Below are positions 16,333-23,872 of a stretch of 35,051 nucleotides of DNA, piece by piece (positions within the stretch are counted from its first letter, which is position 1; each line of letters begins with the position of its first letter). The notes under the pieces are model-generated. The model worked only from the letters and a program-made list of their open reading frames with translations. It did no database searches and was not told the DNA's origin. Source of the DNA: a virus; the IMG/VR virus record IMGVR_UViG_3300019360_000024, positions 1 through 35,051 of that record, one strand, 5' to 3'. Position numbers and translations under genes: made by a program.

Positions 16333-16581
16333 TTAAACTCTCTTGTTGACCACGGCCTTGAATTGATCCCGTAATTTGTAAACTTCCTGCCTGAATTTAA
16401 GCCGCGCCGCCTCATAATCGGCCTTCATCTGCGCTGTGCATCTGCAATGCTTTAGGCAGTACCGGCATAGATCGCACTCTGTGCCGTGGCAGCCGCATGT
16501 AAGACCGCGCACGCATCCGCCATCTCGTTCCTTCTCTCCGCAACAGCGGCAAGTCCTCGCGGCCATTATTCCGTGGATCAT
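16333..16581 (-). CDS. Cys-rich putative zinc-finger protein
   Basis: An 82-residue protein with many Cys in its first half (CRCCGEKERDGGC, CGCHGTECDLCRYC, KHCRC), enough for two or more zinc sites, then a basic helix (AARLKFRQEVYKLRDQF). The ATG overlaps the preceding stop. Nucleic-acid or protein binding is likely; the target is unknown. Confidence 0.65.
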   Translation of the reverse strand: MIHGIMAARTCRCCGEKERDGGCVRGLTCGCHGTECDLCRYCLKHCRCTAQMKADYEAARLKFRQEVYKLRDQFKAVVNKRV

Positions 16582-16772
16582 ACCTGTCCCCGCTCTTCCG
16601 CGTTCGCGTACGCCTGCGCCGACGCCTCGGCTACAGCAAGCGCAGCGACCGCCATCATCCGCGCGAGTTCAGGGCAGCAATCCACTCTTTCCTTTTCCAT
16701 TTGCTCGTCGAGCCACTTATCAAGTACCCCGATCAGTTCTGTCTGCATTTTTATTTTATCCGTTTCGATCAT
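16578..16772 (-). CDS. Hypothetical small helical protein
   Basis: A 64-residue protein starting MIETDKIKMQTELIGVLD, with Ala-rich C-terminal helices (MAVAALAVAEASAQAYANA). The ATG at 16772 follows GGAAGGGAGAGAC and overlaps the upstream stop; an upstream in-frame start would run into the previous gene and is unlikely. Function unknown. Confidence 0.6.
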   Translation of the reverse strand: MIETDKIKMQTELIGVLDKWLDEQMEKERVDCCPELARMMAVAALAVAEASAQAYANAEERGQV

Positions 16773-17167
16773 GTCTCTCCCTTCCTGTGCGCTTTCGCAT
16801 TCGGACAACTCACGAAATGCGACTGATCGCAAAACACGCGAAACATCTCGCCCTCGATAATTCGGGAAAAGCCCCTATTCATCGGCATCCAGGCGCCGCG
16901 CCTGGTCTGAGCCCAAGTGATTCGTGCGCCGCACGAATCACAAGCGCCATCGCTTGTATAGCCTGCGCGAATCAGTATCGTCTTACGCTTCGGCTTTGCT
17001 TCCAGCATCGCCTCCTCCTTCCTTTTCTTTGTTGAATCGGAAAATGGCGTGTCTCGCCGTTTTCGCCTTGGCCCTCCCAAGTAGAGCGCATCGCGCCTGG
17101 CCTTCAGGCGCGCATAAACGGACTTGAAGTCATTTGCGGCCTCGGCCTCTGATTGCTTTGCTCCCAC
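16769..17167 (-). CDS. Zinc-ribbon-like hypothetical protein
   Basis: 132 residues from the GTG at 17167, or 79 from the ATG at 17008. The ATG has a very strong site (AAGGAAGGAGGAGGCG) and may be the real start. The conserved-looking part has CDSCGARITWAQ, then a later CDQ..FVSC, consistent with a zinc ribbon. The N-terminal extension (NDFKSVYARLKARRDALYLG) also looks protein-like and overlaps the 3' end of the previous gene. Function unknown. Confidence 0.6.
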   Translation of the reverse strand: MGAKQSEAEAANDFKSVYARLKARRDALYLGGPRRKRRDTPFSDSTKKRKEEAMLEAKPKRKTILIRAGYTSDGACDSCGARITWAQTRRGAWMPMNRGFSRIIEGEMFRVFCDQSHFVSCPNAKAHRKGET

Positions 17168-18158
17168 GTTTCACCGCCTTTTTCTTCCGCTCCGCTTTCA
17201 TTTTCTGCCAATTGGCTTGCGCTTCGGCAAGCTCTCGCTCTGTCATCTCGCGCGGAACCTGAGCCTGTTTCCACGCGATAATCTCCGCATCTTTCTCGCG
17301 GCCAAGCATCCACTTGCGCGCCTGACTGTTCGGATTCTTCAGCTTGGCCTCTTTTGCGTAGGCCAGGTAATCCTCGAATGTAAGCGCCCAGGGGCGCTTA
17401 CCGCAGGTGTCCGCATGCGCGCCGTCAATCCGCCCGCATTCATCGCAGCGCGGGGCAGGGAAACTGTCGGCGTACTCAATGGGCGCTTTCAATTCGCGTG
17501 TCTCCCAGTCGTCGGCTGCGTCCGCGTCCGGCGTCCAGCACCTGGAACACAATCCGTCAGTCACTCTCAGATCGAAGGGTGCGCAGTCTGCGCCGCAACC
17601 CTGGCAGGTATAAATCGCCTCCGGGCTCTTCTCTTCGGCTTCGATGATCTCTGTTTCTCCGCGCCAACTCGCAACCGCCTCCCTGTGAAGCCGCTCGCGA
17701 TCCTCATCGTTGACCTGCTCAGACATTGGCGTGAATCCATCGCAGTCGCATTCATCCCAGCGGCAGGCCCCGTTTTCTTCGTGATCACTGGCGGAGTGGC
17801 TACACTTGCAAACTACGGCCTGCGGCTCAGTTTCCGACTGCTCTTCGATCTTGACATCTGTCGGTGGCGATTGCTGCCGCTGCTGCCTTCTTTTCGTTGC
17901 CGGCTCGTCATAGTCATCATCCTTGTTGGATTTGACCTTGACGTTCTCGACATTGCTGAGCTCGACCGTCAGGCCGTTGTATGAGTAGAGGCTGCGTCCC
18001 GCGTTCATCATCACCTGAATGAGGGTGGATTTGGCTTCGCTTTCGCGCTTTGACATCGCGCAGCGCTCATCACGGATTTTTCGGTAGCGGTCAGCGGCCT
18101 GCTCGATCTCAGGCAAGTCGCGCCTCTCCATTCCCGGCAATTCTTCCTGGTCTCCCAT
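17130..18158 (-). CDS. Multi-zinc-site hypothetical phage protein
   Basis: A 342-residue protein. Residues about 12-70 (IEQAADRYRKIRDERCAMSK, then STLIQVMMNAGRSLYSYNGL) form a helical-plus-strand module common in small phage proteins of unknown role. An acidic linker follows, then three Cys clusters: CKCSHSASDHEENGACRWDE, CQGCGADC with CSRCW, and CDECGRIDGAHADTC. The C-terminus is helical and strongly basic (KAERKKKAVKRGSKAIRGRG), which suggests nucleic-acid binding. GGAGGAAATA precedes the ATG. Confidence 0.65.
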   Translation of the reverse strand: MGDQEELPGMERRDLPEIEQAADRYRKIRDERCAMSKRESEAKSTLIQVMMNAGRSLYSYNGLTVELSNVENVKVKSNKDDDYDEPATKRRQQRQQSPPTDVKIEEQSETEPQAVVCKCSHSASDHEENGACRWDECDCDGFTPMSEQVNDEDRERLHREAVASWRGETEIIEAEEKSPEAIYTCQGCGADCAPFDLRVTDGLCSRCWTPDADAADDWETRELKAPIEYADSFPAPRCDECGRIDGAHADTCGKRPWALTFEDYLAYAKEAKLKNPNSQARKWMLGREKDAEIIAWKQAQVPREMTERELAEAQANWQKMKAERKKKAVKRGSKAIRGRGRK

Positions 18159-18222
18159 TATTTCCTCCGTTCTCTCGTGTCCCGGCCCGCGCGGGCGGAT
18201 CGCCTTGGTATTCGTCTTCCGT

Positions 18223-18468
18223 TCAGTTGTTCTGCGACGCGGCCGCGCGGGCGATCGCGTTACTCGGATCTAGATCCAGATCTACAACGGTTTTGCCTTC
18301 AGCCGCGGCGAGAGCGCGCATCTGGCGCATGATTCCTTCCAGCCGCTCAAAGTCCTCTTCGCAACTTGCGATCAACTCTAATCTATAGAGCTTCTCCCGC
18401 CTCTGCGGCTTCTCGCCCTTTTCCCTTATGGCTTCCATTACCTCGGCCATGTAAGCAAAGATTCTCAT
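18223..18468 (-). CDS. Hypothetical small protein
   Basis: An 81-residue, mainly helical protein (FAYMAEVMEAIREKGEKPQR; DFERLEGIMRQMRALAAAEG). GGGAGGTTCAC precedes the ATG. It lies between the replication initiator and the multi-zinc-site gene in the same direction, so probably in one transcript. Function unknown. Confidence 0.62.
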   Translation of the reverse strand: MRIFAYMAEVMEAIREKGEKPQRREKLYRLELIASCEEDFERLEGIMRQMRALAAAEGKTVVDLDLDPSNAIARAAASQNN

Positions 18469-18479
18469 GTGAACCTCCC

Positions 18480-19424
18480 TTAAGTGGCGCTTTCCGCGCC
18501 GTGATTATTGAAATATTCGATGACCCGCCGCTCCCATTCGAATTGCGGGCCCCCTCTCGCCTCAATCCCCTCCCGCTCGTTTTTTAGTTGGGAGATATCG
18601 CCGCGCTCGATCAATTCCGAGATGTAATTCTCGAAATTGAAATCTGAAAAATCGTCGTTCGGGCCGACGAGTGGGGCCGCGGCGTGCGCCGCGTGGCGCT
18701 CTCGCTCTTCGATCCAGCGCGCAATGTCGGTGTCTTCCTCGCCTGTGCGGAAGAGTGTCCGGGCGAGACCACCCGGATTGCTGGCTCTAGGCTTTGTTTC
18801 CTCGCAGTAGGTTTTGATCAGTTCGAAAGTGAACTGCGAAGCATGCGTCTCATCAGAGTAAAGCTCCGAAGCGTTGGCAGCAGCGGCAAGCGCGCCTCTG
18901 CTCTGCTTCTGCTCTGTCTCTGTTTCTGCTCTGCTCTGCTCTGCTCTATGTGACGCGTCACGCGTGACGTTACGGGCGTTCGGCTCGGGCGTCACGGACG
19001 CGTCACGCCGTGACGATTTTTTGTTGCCGTTTTGCGTCACGGTTGCGTCACGCGTGACGGTCGCGTGACGGTCGCGTGACGCGTCACGGTCAGTGCGTTT
19101 GTTTGCTCGGTAGCGCCGCGCGCGTTCGGCGGCTGTCCGGTCCTCGGCGCCAAGCTGGTATTGCCGGCCTTCCCAGTTGTGTGGAGTGAAACGGCCGTCC
19201 TTCGTTTCGATCAGGCCGACGTCTTGAAGCGTTGAAACGAGTTCGCGCGCCTCGTCGCTCGTTACCCGCAGGCGCCAGGCGATATCCGCCAGCTCCGGCA
19301 GCGCGCCGTCATTCTCTTTGGCCAGGCAAAGCAAATTTATCCAGCCCTTGAAGTGTTCAGGCGCGAGGCGCTGCACCTTCGGATCATTCAAGATGCTCGT
19401 GTACAGCCTAAGCCAATAGTTCAC
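18480..19424 (-). CDS. Phage replication initiator with winged-helix N-terminus
   Basis: A 314-residue protein. Residues 1-100 are the helix-turn-helix domain of phage replisome-organiser proteins (WLRLYTSILNDPKVQRLAPE, FKGWINLLCLAKENDGALPE, FTPHNWEGRQYQ). Residues about 110-170 are a disordered, Thr/Asp/Arg-rich linker with repeated VTRDA, encoded by the GTGACG repeat array. The C-terminal part (FTFELIKTYCEETKP onward) is probably the helicase-loading region. The start is GTG. It is analogous to lambda O, whose gene also carries the origin. It binds origin DNA and brings in host replication proteins; that role comes from the family. Confidence 0.75.
   Translation of the reverse strand: MNYWLRLYTSILNDPKVQRLAPEHFKGWINLLCLAKENDGALPELADIAWRLRVTSDEARELVSTLQDVGLIETKDGRFTPHNWEGRQYQLGAEDRTAAERARRYRANKRTDRDASRDRHATVTRDATVTQNGNKKSSRRDASVTPEPNARNVTRDASHRAEQSRAETETEQKQSRGALAAAANASELYSDETHASQFTFELIKTYCEETKPRASNPGGLARTLFRTGEEDTDIARWIEERERHAAHAAAPLVGPNDDFSDFNFENYISELIERGDISQLKNEREGIEARGGPQFEWERRVIEYFNNHGAESAT
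18950..19087. repeat. Repeat array inside the initiator gene; candidate replication origin
   Basis: Twelve GTGACG or CGTCAC hexamers fall within 138 bases (starts 18950, 18956, 18964, 18990, 19001, 19010, 19035, 19046, 19054, 19065, 19076, 19082). Several pair into palindromes such as GTGACGCGTCAC, and three are exactly 11 bases apart. A T-rich stretch (19016-19033) lies inside. This matches the iteron-in-initiator design of lambdoid origins. Confidence 0.75.
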
Positions 19425-19650
19425 GGTCTCACCTTATGGCCTCTATCATCGGTTTCGATTTCATCGCAGTATGGAACCCGGAGAGACTCAGCCCGAAATC
19501 TCCCCGGGTGAGGCGCGCCTCGGTTGGATCGGTCTCGGGTCGGCGCGCGTGAAGATCGAAAAGGCCGCCAACTCGCACCCGCAGCGGTCAGCGGCCCTCC
19601 CTCGCTCGCGCCCGATCGGAGGCATACCGCGGACGCGAGCCTTGGGAATT
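19425..19650. other. Gap between RHH gene and replication initiator
   Basis: No convincing gene. A minus-strand frame ends in TGA overlapping the initiator GTG, but lacks a ribosome site and protein-like sequence. A 47-codon minus-strand frame starting MPPIGRERG is equally weak. It may be a degenerate gene or a leader. Confidence 0.4.
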
Positions 19651-19836
19651 TTATTGAGTTGTGGATTGCGCCTGCGCTCGCTCGGCTCGGCGCTGCGCCT
19701 CGATGATCTCCTTGATCACCGCAGGCACGCTCGGCGCATCTGTGGTGATCTGACCGCGCAACCACTCCGCCGTGCCGGGTTTCACCCGCACGTGGAAGTT
19801 GGTCGCCTTCGCCTCTTTCGCAGTTTTCTTTTTCAT
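19651..19836 (-). CDS. Ribbon-helix-helix DNA-binding protein
   Basis: A 61-residue protein with the Arc/CopG plan: a basic start (MKKKTAKEAK), one strand (ATNFHVRVKPG), then two helices (TAEWLRGQITTDA and SVPAVIKEIIEAQRRAERA). Such proteins bind operator DNA as dimers through the strand, often side by side on direct repeats. GGAGGGAATA precedes the ATG. Its own promoter, 20-60 bases upstream, carries three GGTAC boxes at 11-bp spacing, so it is probably self-regulating. It is the best candidate for the phage repressor. The fold is read from sequence pattern. Confidence 0.7.
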   Translation of the reverse strand: MKKKTAKEAKATNFHVRVKPGTAEWLRGQITTDAPSVPAVIKEIIEAQRRAERAQAQSTTQ

Positions 19837-19856
19837 TATTCCCTCCCTCCTATTTG

Positions 19857-19895
19857 GGTACCGGAGAGGTACCACAACGGTACTCGGTCTGTCAA
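19857..19895 (-). promoter_or_regulatory. Leftward promoter PL1 with triple 11-bp operator
   Basis: Minus-strand TTGACA (19895-19890) is a consensus -35; a -10 such as TACCTC follows after 18 bases. GGTAC boxes begin at 19857, 19868 and 19879, exactly one helical turn apart, covering spacer and -10. It controls the RHH gene and probably the replication initiator, and lies in the divergent gap before the second RHH gene. Confidence 0.75.
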
Positions 19896-19951
19896 CACTT
19901 TTTCTTTTCCGGCGCTCTTCGCTAGAATCCGCGCAAGGAAACCAACAATCT

Positions 19952-20209
19952 ATGCCGGAAGATATCTATCAATTTAAGTTTAGAATCTCGCGCCCGCTCT
20001 TTGATCGTCTGACGAGGCTTGCGGCCCGGGCCGGATTTTCAAGCGCCAACGAGTTTGCGGCTGCGGCTCTCGACCAATACGGCGAACTGCTGGCGGAACT
20101 GATCATCGAGCAGCGTGATGCGCTCTCCCTTATCAGGGAGCGCCAGCGCGAGCAGCTTTTAAAGAAAACGCCCGCGGCGCCGGAAACAGGGCCGCGGAAA
20201 CGCAAGTAG
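19952..20209 (+). CDS. Second ribbon-helix-helix protein, divergent
   Basis: An 85-residue protein, also RHH-like: strand YQFKFRISRP, helix LFDRLTRLAARAG, helix SANEFAAAALDQYGELLAEL, then a charged coiled coil and basic tail. It is read away from the first RHH gene across the shared operator, as cI and cro are, and may be its antagonist. TAGAAT (about 28 bases before the ATG) is a possible -10; AAGGAA gives a ribosome site. The ATG at 19952 is chosen over longer forms that would cross the operator. Confidence 0.68.
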   Translation: MPEDIYQFKFRISRPLFDRLTRLAARAGFSSANEFAAAALDQYGELLAELIIEQRDALSLIRERQREQLLKKTPAAPETGPRKRK

Positions 20210-20215
20210 GGACAT

Positions 20216-20440
20216 CTACCCGCCTCGTCGCAGCAAGTAGGCGGACGCGCTGACCGTGGCCTTTGCTTTGGCCGCCCGGATCTCCACCCGCGCCTCGGCG
20301 GGTAAAACCTTTTGCAGGTTTGAGGTGAAACCCAGAAGCGCCTTTCGGATTTTCTTCGGGGTTCCCGCGTCGGTCAGAATACTTTCGATTGCGGCCGCCA
20401 GGGCCTGAAACTGAGCGTAAATATGGCTATCTGGGAGCAT
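20216..20440 (-). CDS. Hypothetical small helical protein
   Basis: A 74-residue protein (IYAQFQALAAAIESILTDAG, IRKALLGFTSNLQKVLPAEA) with a basic, Ala-rich end. The ATG at 20440 has GGAG 7 bases upstream; an ATG five codons earlier lacks one. It converges on the second RHH gene with 6 bases between them. Function unknown. Confidence 0.6.
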   Translation of the reverse strand: MLPDSHIYAQFQALAAAIESILTDAGTPKKIRKALLGFTSNLQKVLPAEARVEIRAAKAKATVSASAYLLRRGG

Positions 20441-20710
20441 ACGTGAAGTCTCCATCCGGTTGGCGGTTGATGATTGCGCCAGGGGCCTTTAGCGCCTCGT
20501 GTGGGGATAAGCGATGGGGAAACGGCTATTTGTTATGACTCCGCGCTCGACGCGGCGGTTGCAGACGAGTGGTAAGTTTGTGGTAAAACAAAACTTCACA
20601 AGCTGCAATCAACTGTCAGAAGCTGCACGGCTCCGAGTTGTTGACTGTTGTTTTTGTGGTAGGCGTTTCAATCAGTTGCAGCGAAATTCAGCGAAACGGT
20701 AAGGCGGCGC

Positions 20711-20740
20711 GAGGGAGTTCGAATCCCTCACTCTCCGCTC
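20711..20740 (+). other. Candidate attP core: 3' end of a tRNA-like sequence
   Basis: GTTCGAATCCCTCACTCTCC resembles the T-loop, T-stem and acceptor 3' side of a Ser-type tRNA. No matching 5' acceptor, D-arm or anticodon arm lies upstream, and the T-arm would have a 9-base loop, so this is not a working tRNA. It lies 36 bases beyond the 3' end of the integrase gene, the usual place for a core that restores the host tRNA on integration. Confidence 0.65.
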
Positions 20741-20775
20741 AATGCTTCGGCTGAAAATTGCTGCTGCTGCTGCCT

Positions 20776-21870
20776 TTACCCTGCTTTCGATTTCAACTCA
20801 ACTACATTCTTTGTGGCAATTTTGTGGTAATCCTCTCGGAAAGTAGTCAATTTCCTGATCGCCGCGTGAGTGTTTGACTCGACTAGATGCATATAGCGCA
20901 TCGTGGTTGAGATGTCGGCGTGGCCGGCGAGCTCCTTAATTGTCCGTACGTCTACCCCAGCTGCGGCAAGCCTGGTGCAAAACGTGTGACGCAGGACGTG
21001 GAGTGTTACGCCTTCGACCTCGGCGAGTTTCGACGCCTTCGCGAGCGACTTATCCGCGCGTGTGAATTTACCGCCTGAGTGCGGCGAGGTGAAGATCCAA
21101 TCGCTTCGCGATTCCGCGATCAGCCCGGCTAGAATCTGGCGCGCCTCTCCGGCCGGATCGAGCGGAACTGTCCGAGCTTTCCCGCCTTTCCCGTCGAGGA
21201 CGTGAACCAGGTTAAGCGTCAGGTCGATGTCGGCCTTCCGGAGCGCAAAAAGCTCCGCGCGCCTCAGACCGGTCGCGCATCCGACCGCGATCAGGTCCGC
21301 CAGGTAAGGCCAGGCCTCGGCCGCTGCGCCTCGCAAGGCCGATTCCTCGGCGAGAGTCAGATAGCGAATTCGCGCGTTGTCTTCGCGGAGGGTCTCGATT
21401 CGCGGGCGGCCGTCGCGCCTCGAAAGGCCGAGCGATTCCGCCCGGGTGAAGACTGACGCGAGGATTTGCAGGTAGCGATTGACCGATGCTGTAGATTGTG
21501 CGGCGCCGCGCTTCGTCTTTCGCTTCAACTGCTCGCGCTTGAACCTCTCGATGGCGATCTGCGAGACCTCGGCCAGATCGAGCGCGCCGAATACTTCGAT
21601 CAGATCGGCGCATCGCCATCTGTAGGACTGACAGGTCCCGCGCGCGAGGTTCGTTTCAACCCACGGCAGAAATACCCCATTCACGAAGGCGCGAAAGTTC
21701 GTATCCGCGGAGGCTTCGCCATCTCTGCCTTCGCGAATGTGGGTCTTTCGCGCTTCCTCGGCCGCGCGAGCCTGCGATTTGGTTTCGATTTCAGGCAGAG
21801 CTTTAAAGTACCTCCGCCCACTGAGCATAAAGCGGTATCGCCAGATACCGCTGACTTTATAAACCGACAT
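20776..21870 (-). CDS. int: Tyrosine site-specific integrase
   Basis: A 364-residue recombinase that inserts and, with a helper, excises the element. The N-terminal arm-binding region is followed by the core-binding domain (about 57-160) and the catalytic domain with Arg203 (TGLRRAEL), Lys231 (GKGGKARTV), His291 and Arg294 (HVLRH), His317 (AGHADI) and Tyr326 (MRYMHL): all key residues are present. The ATG at 21870 follows GGAGGAAACCAACA; longer forms cross a hairpin. attP-like DNA lies just past the stop. Confidence 0.92.
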   Translation of the reverse strand: MSVYKVSGIWRYRFMLSGRRYFKALPEIETKSQARAAEEARKTHIREGRDGEASADTNFRAFVNGVFLPWVETNLARGTCQSYRWRCADLIEVFGALDLAEVSQIAIERFKREQLKRKTKRGAAQSTASVNRYLQILASVFTRAESLGLSRRDGRPRIETLREDNARIRYLTLAEESALRGAAAEAWPYLADLIAVGCATGLRRAELFALRKADIDLTLNLVHVLDGKGGKARTVPLDPAGEARQILAGLIAESRSDWIFTSPHSGGKFTRADKSLAKASKLAEVEGVTLHVLRHTFCTRLAAAGVDVRTIKELAGHADISTTMRYMHLVESNTHAAIRKLTTFREDYHKIATKNVVELKSKAG

Positions 21871-21897
21871 TGTTGGTTTCCTCCGATCGCTTCGGAG

Positions 21898-21935
21898 CCG
21901 TGCGCGCGGATTGTGGCTGATGTCCGCGCGCACGG
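21898..21935 (-). promoter_or_regulatory. Hairpin in the integrase leader
   Basis: CCGTGCGCGCGGA (21898-21910) and TCCGCGCGCACGG (21923-21935) form a perfect 13-bp stem with a 12-base loop, 28 bases upstream of the integrase ATG. TTGACC at the outer edge may be a -35. It may limit integrase expression by attenuation or as a protein site. Confidence 0.55.
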
Positions 21936-21951
21936 TCAACTCAAGGCGCCC

Positions 21952-22437
21952 TCACATAATAAGTGGGTACCCCCACAGTAATTCCAGCCAGCGCGCGATT
22001 GGCGTGTCTTGCTCGAACTGATAGAGGATCTCCGTTCGGTTGAGCGTCCGTTGTTCTCCACTCCTAACATCCAACCGCCAGATTTGGGGATCATCGAAAA
22101 CAAACTGCAATTCCGGGCCGCCGTTGACCGAGGCGCAGCACAGGACGCCCTCTTGCGTAATCTCGCAGCCGTAATCCTTTACGGCTGCGCTCGCCTTCCG
22201 AAATCCGGCGAGCTGCCACGCCGAATAGGGATCGGTGTTTTCGATGACGGTGGTTGATTTGTAACCACCGGCGCGGGCGCGCGTCGTGATAGCCTGCGCC
22301 TCTTGTTTGTCCAGAAATATCATGGGCGCGTCAGCGCCCCACACCCGGGCATGCGTGTAGACGCTTTGCCCCTGCTTGATAATCCATTCCATGACTTTCC
22401 TCTCTTCCTCGGTGGCATACTTAGGCGGTCCGGGCAC
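21952..22437 (-). CDS. Hypothetical protein
   Basis: 161 residues from a GTG at 22437, or 146 from the ATG at 22392, which has AGAGGAAAG upstream. Alpha/beta sequence (WGADAPMIFLDKQEAQAITT, ELQFVFDDPQIWRLDV) with no recognised motif. It overlaps the end of the gene before and precedes integrase in the early operon. Confidence 0.6.
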   Translation of the reverse strand: MPGPPKYATEEERKVMEWIIKQGQSVYTHARVWGADAPMIFLDKQEAQAITTRARAGGYKSTTVIENTDPYSAWQLAGFRKASAAVKDYGCEITQEGVLCCASVNGGPELQFVFDDPQIWRLDVRSGEQRTLNRTEILYQFEQDTPIARWLELLWGYPLIM

Positions 22438-22768
22438 GACCCACCACCTTTTGGACTTCGGTCGGCAGTTCTTCGAGCGTACTGACCCAGATTATTTGCG
22501 TGCCGTAGTCAAGCGCGGGGATTCTCAGTCCGCTATTTCCGCCCCAAACTAAAAATCCAATCTCGCCTCCTGGCGCCTGAACTTTCGTGACTGACACTCT
22601 GCAAGGCGAACCGAATCTCAAGTCGGTCCATCCGATGACTTTTCGTTTCTTTGGCGGCTCTCCACATGGGATTACCACCGAATCGCCCGACCAGGTCGGA
22701 CTAAGCTCTTCAAAAGAGGTGAGCGGCAGGCCACTGCAATTGCTGGTGTTTTTGACATAGATATCCAT
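22421..22768 (-). CDS. Hypothetical protein
   Basis: A 115-residue beta-rich protein (SVVIPCGEPPKKRKVIGWTD, EIGFLVWGGNSGLRIPALDY). It is preceded by the shared leader ACCAACAATCGGAGG. Function unknown. Confidence 0.62.
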   Translation of the reverse strand: MDIYVKNTSNCSGLPLTSFEELSPTWSGDSVVIPCGEPPKKRKVIGWTDLRFGSPCRVSVTKVQAPGGEIGFLVWGGNSGLRIPALDYGTQIIWVSTLEELPTEVQKVVGRARTA

Positions 22769-22825
22769 CGGCTTTCCTCCGATTGTTGGTTTCTGCGGCG
22801 AGAGACCGCCGCGCTTGCTCTCAGA

Positions 22826-23212
22826 TTACTCAATTCCACATTCATCCTCGAATCCAATACGTAGGCAAAGCCCGAGGAAGACCTCGGGTGTTGAGCGCGC
22901 CCTCTTCGCTGTGCGCCGGAGGATCTTGTCCTCCTCCGCGCTCAGCGCGAGCGACACCGTATAAATCCGCGCCGGGGCTTCAGGGTTATCCTTGCGCTCG
23001 AGCGTGAGCGCAAGGAACTCCTCGAAGCTGCGCCCGGCAATATCCGCTGGCGGATTTCTGGATAGCCAGTGGTTGATTTGCGCCAGGCTGATCGGCTCCG
23101 CGCCGAGCGCTTCGAGGGTCGCGTCTACGTCGGCGAGGAACGCGATTCGGTTGATCTGGCTGCCGCGCTGGTAGTGAGCGCGGAGCCATTTCGCCAATTC
23201 TTTATTTGTCAT
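22826..23212 (-). CDS. Hypothetical protein with C-terminal RHH-like segment
   Basis: A 128-residue protein. The N-terminal half is helical (LAKWLRAHYQRGSQINRIAF). Residues about 83-122 have a strand-helix-helix pattern (IYTVSLALSAEEDKILRRTA, STPEVFLGLCLRIGF) like a ribbon-helix-helix domain, so DNA binding is possible. A 27-bp imperfect palindrome lies about 65 bases upstream. Function unknown. Confidence 0.58.
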   Translation of the reverse strand: MTNKELAKWLRAHYQRGSQINRIAFLADVDATLEALGAEPISLAQINHWLSRNPPADIAGRSFEEFLALTLERKDNPEAPARIYTVSLALSAEEDKILRRTAKRARSTPEVFLGLCLRIGFEDECGIE

Positions 23213-23277
23213 TTATCACTCTTCTCTCCCGGAATCCCAACCGGGAATTCATCCACAAGCCTAGGACTCATAATTAT

Positions 23278-23304
23278 CGCCATTGGGAGATATGCCCAAC
23301 GGCG
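23278..23304. promoter_or_regulatory. 27-bp imperfect palindrome upstream of 23212
   Basis: CGCCATTGGG and CCCAACGGCG flank a 7-base centre and pair at 9 of 10 positions. GATAAT next to it on the minus strand could be a -10 element. A likely operator for the short operon starting at 23212. Confidence 0.45.
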
Positions 23305-23353
23305 AACTCAAAATCCTCGACCGTATGTGTAGTAGCCCCCGAGGGGGCAGCGT

Positions 23354-23815
23354 TCAATCCTGAGGCTGCGTGGCCTCGCGGAAATAAGCGAGCAGCTCGT
23401 GGTCGGTGAGTTGCTTGAACGCATAGGTCTGTCTCTGGATACCGTGCCACGGGTGTGGCCAGTACCCCACAGCTCTGATTTCCCCATAGGGATCGTGCGC
23501 ACACACGACCCCTACCTCCGGGTGATACAAGTAGAAGGCCCCATCGTCCCCCCACCCCGATATCACCCCGCGTTGCTCGGCGGCCCACTCGAAGCAGGCC
23601 GCCTTGAAATCGTAGAAACCCGGCGAAACAACCTTAGCGGCCAGGTTGACCGCCTCGGCGACGAGGACTGCGCCCGGCGGGTCGTTCGGGTGAACAGTCA
23701 ACATCCGGATGCCGTATCTTTGTAGCCAAGATACGGCTATCTCGTATGGTGTCTCCGGCTCTGGTTCTTCGTAGAGGGACAATTCCCTCTCGATTTCTTT
23801 TGAGCTTAGTCTCAT
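23354..23815 (-). CDS. Hypothetical protein
   Basis: A 153-residue protein with mixed sequence (IAVSWLQRYGIRMLTVHPND, GAFYLYHPEVGVVCAHDPYG) and several Trp and His. The ATG at 23815 follows GAGGAG with 8 bases; an earlier in-frame ATG has no site. No family recognised. Confidence 0.6.
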   Translation of the reverse strand: MRLSSKEIERELSLYEEPEPETPYEIAVSWLQRYGIRMLTVHPNDPPGAVLVAEAVNLAAKVVSPGFYDFKAACFEWAAEQRGVISGWGDDGAFYLYHPEVGVVCAHDPYGEIRAVGYWPHPWHGIQRQTYAFKQLTDHELLAYFREATQPQD

Positions 23816-23872
23816 AACCGCAACTCCTCGTCTGTTATCGGCGCGTTTCAAATGTTGCTACAGTTCTACTTG

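Noticed and set aside
16436-17035. Plus-strand frame of 199 codons
   Set aside because: It lies opposite a chain of overlapping minus-strand genes with good ribosome sites and has no protein-like pattern.
17124-17984. Plus-strand frame of 286 codons
   Set aside because: It is the antisense of the multi-zinc-site gene, whose Cys motifs and ribosome site are clear.
20514-20702. 62-codon plus-strand protein before attP
   Set aside because: Weak start, sequence not protein-like, and location in the attachment region.
20514-20740. Complete tRNA gene
   Set aside because: Only the 3' end resembles a tRNA. No matching acceptor 5' side, D-arm or anticodon arm is found upstream, and the T-loop would be two bases too long.
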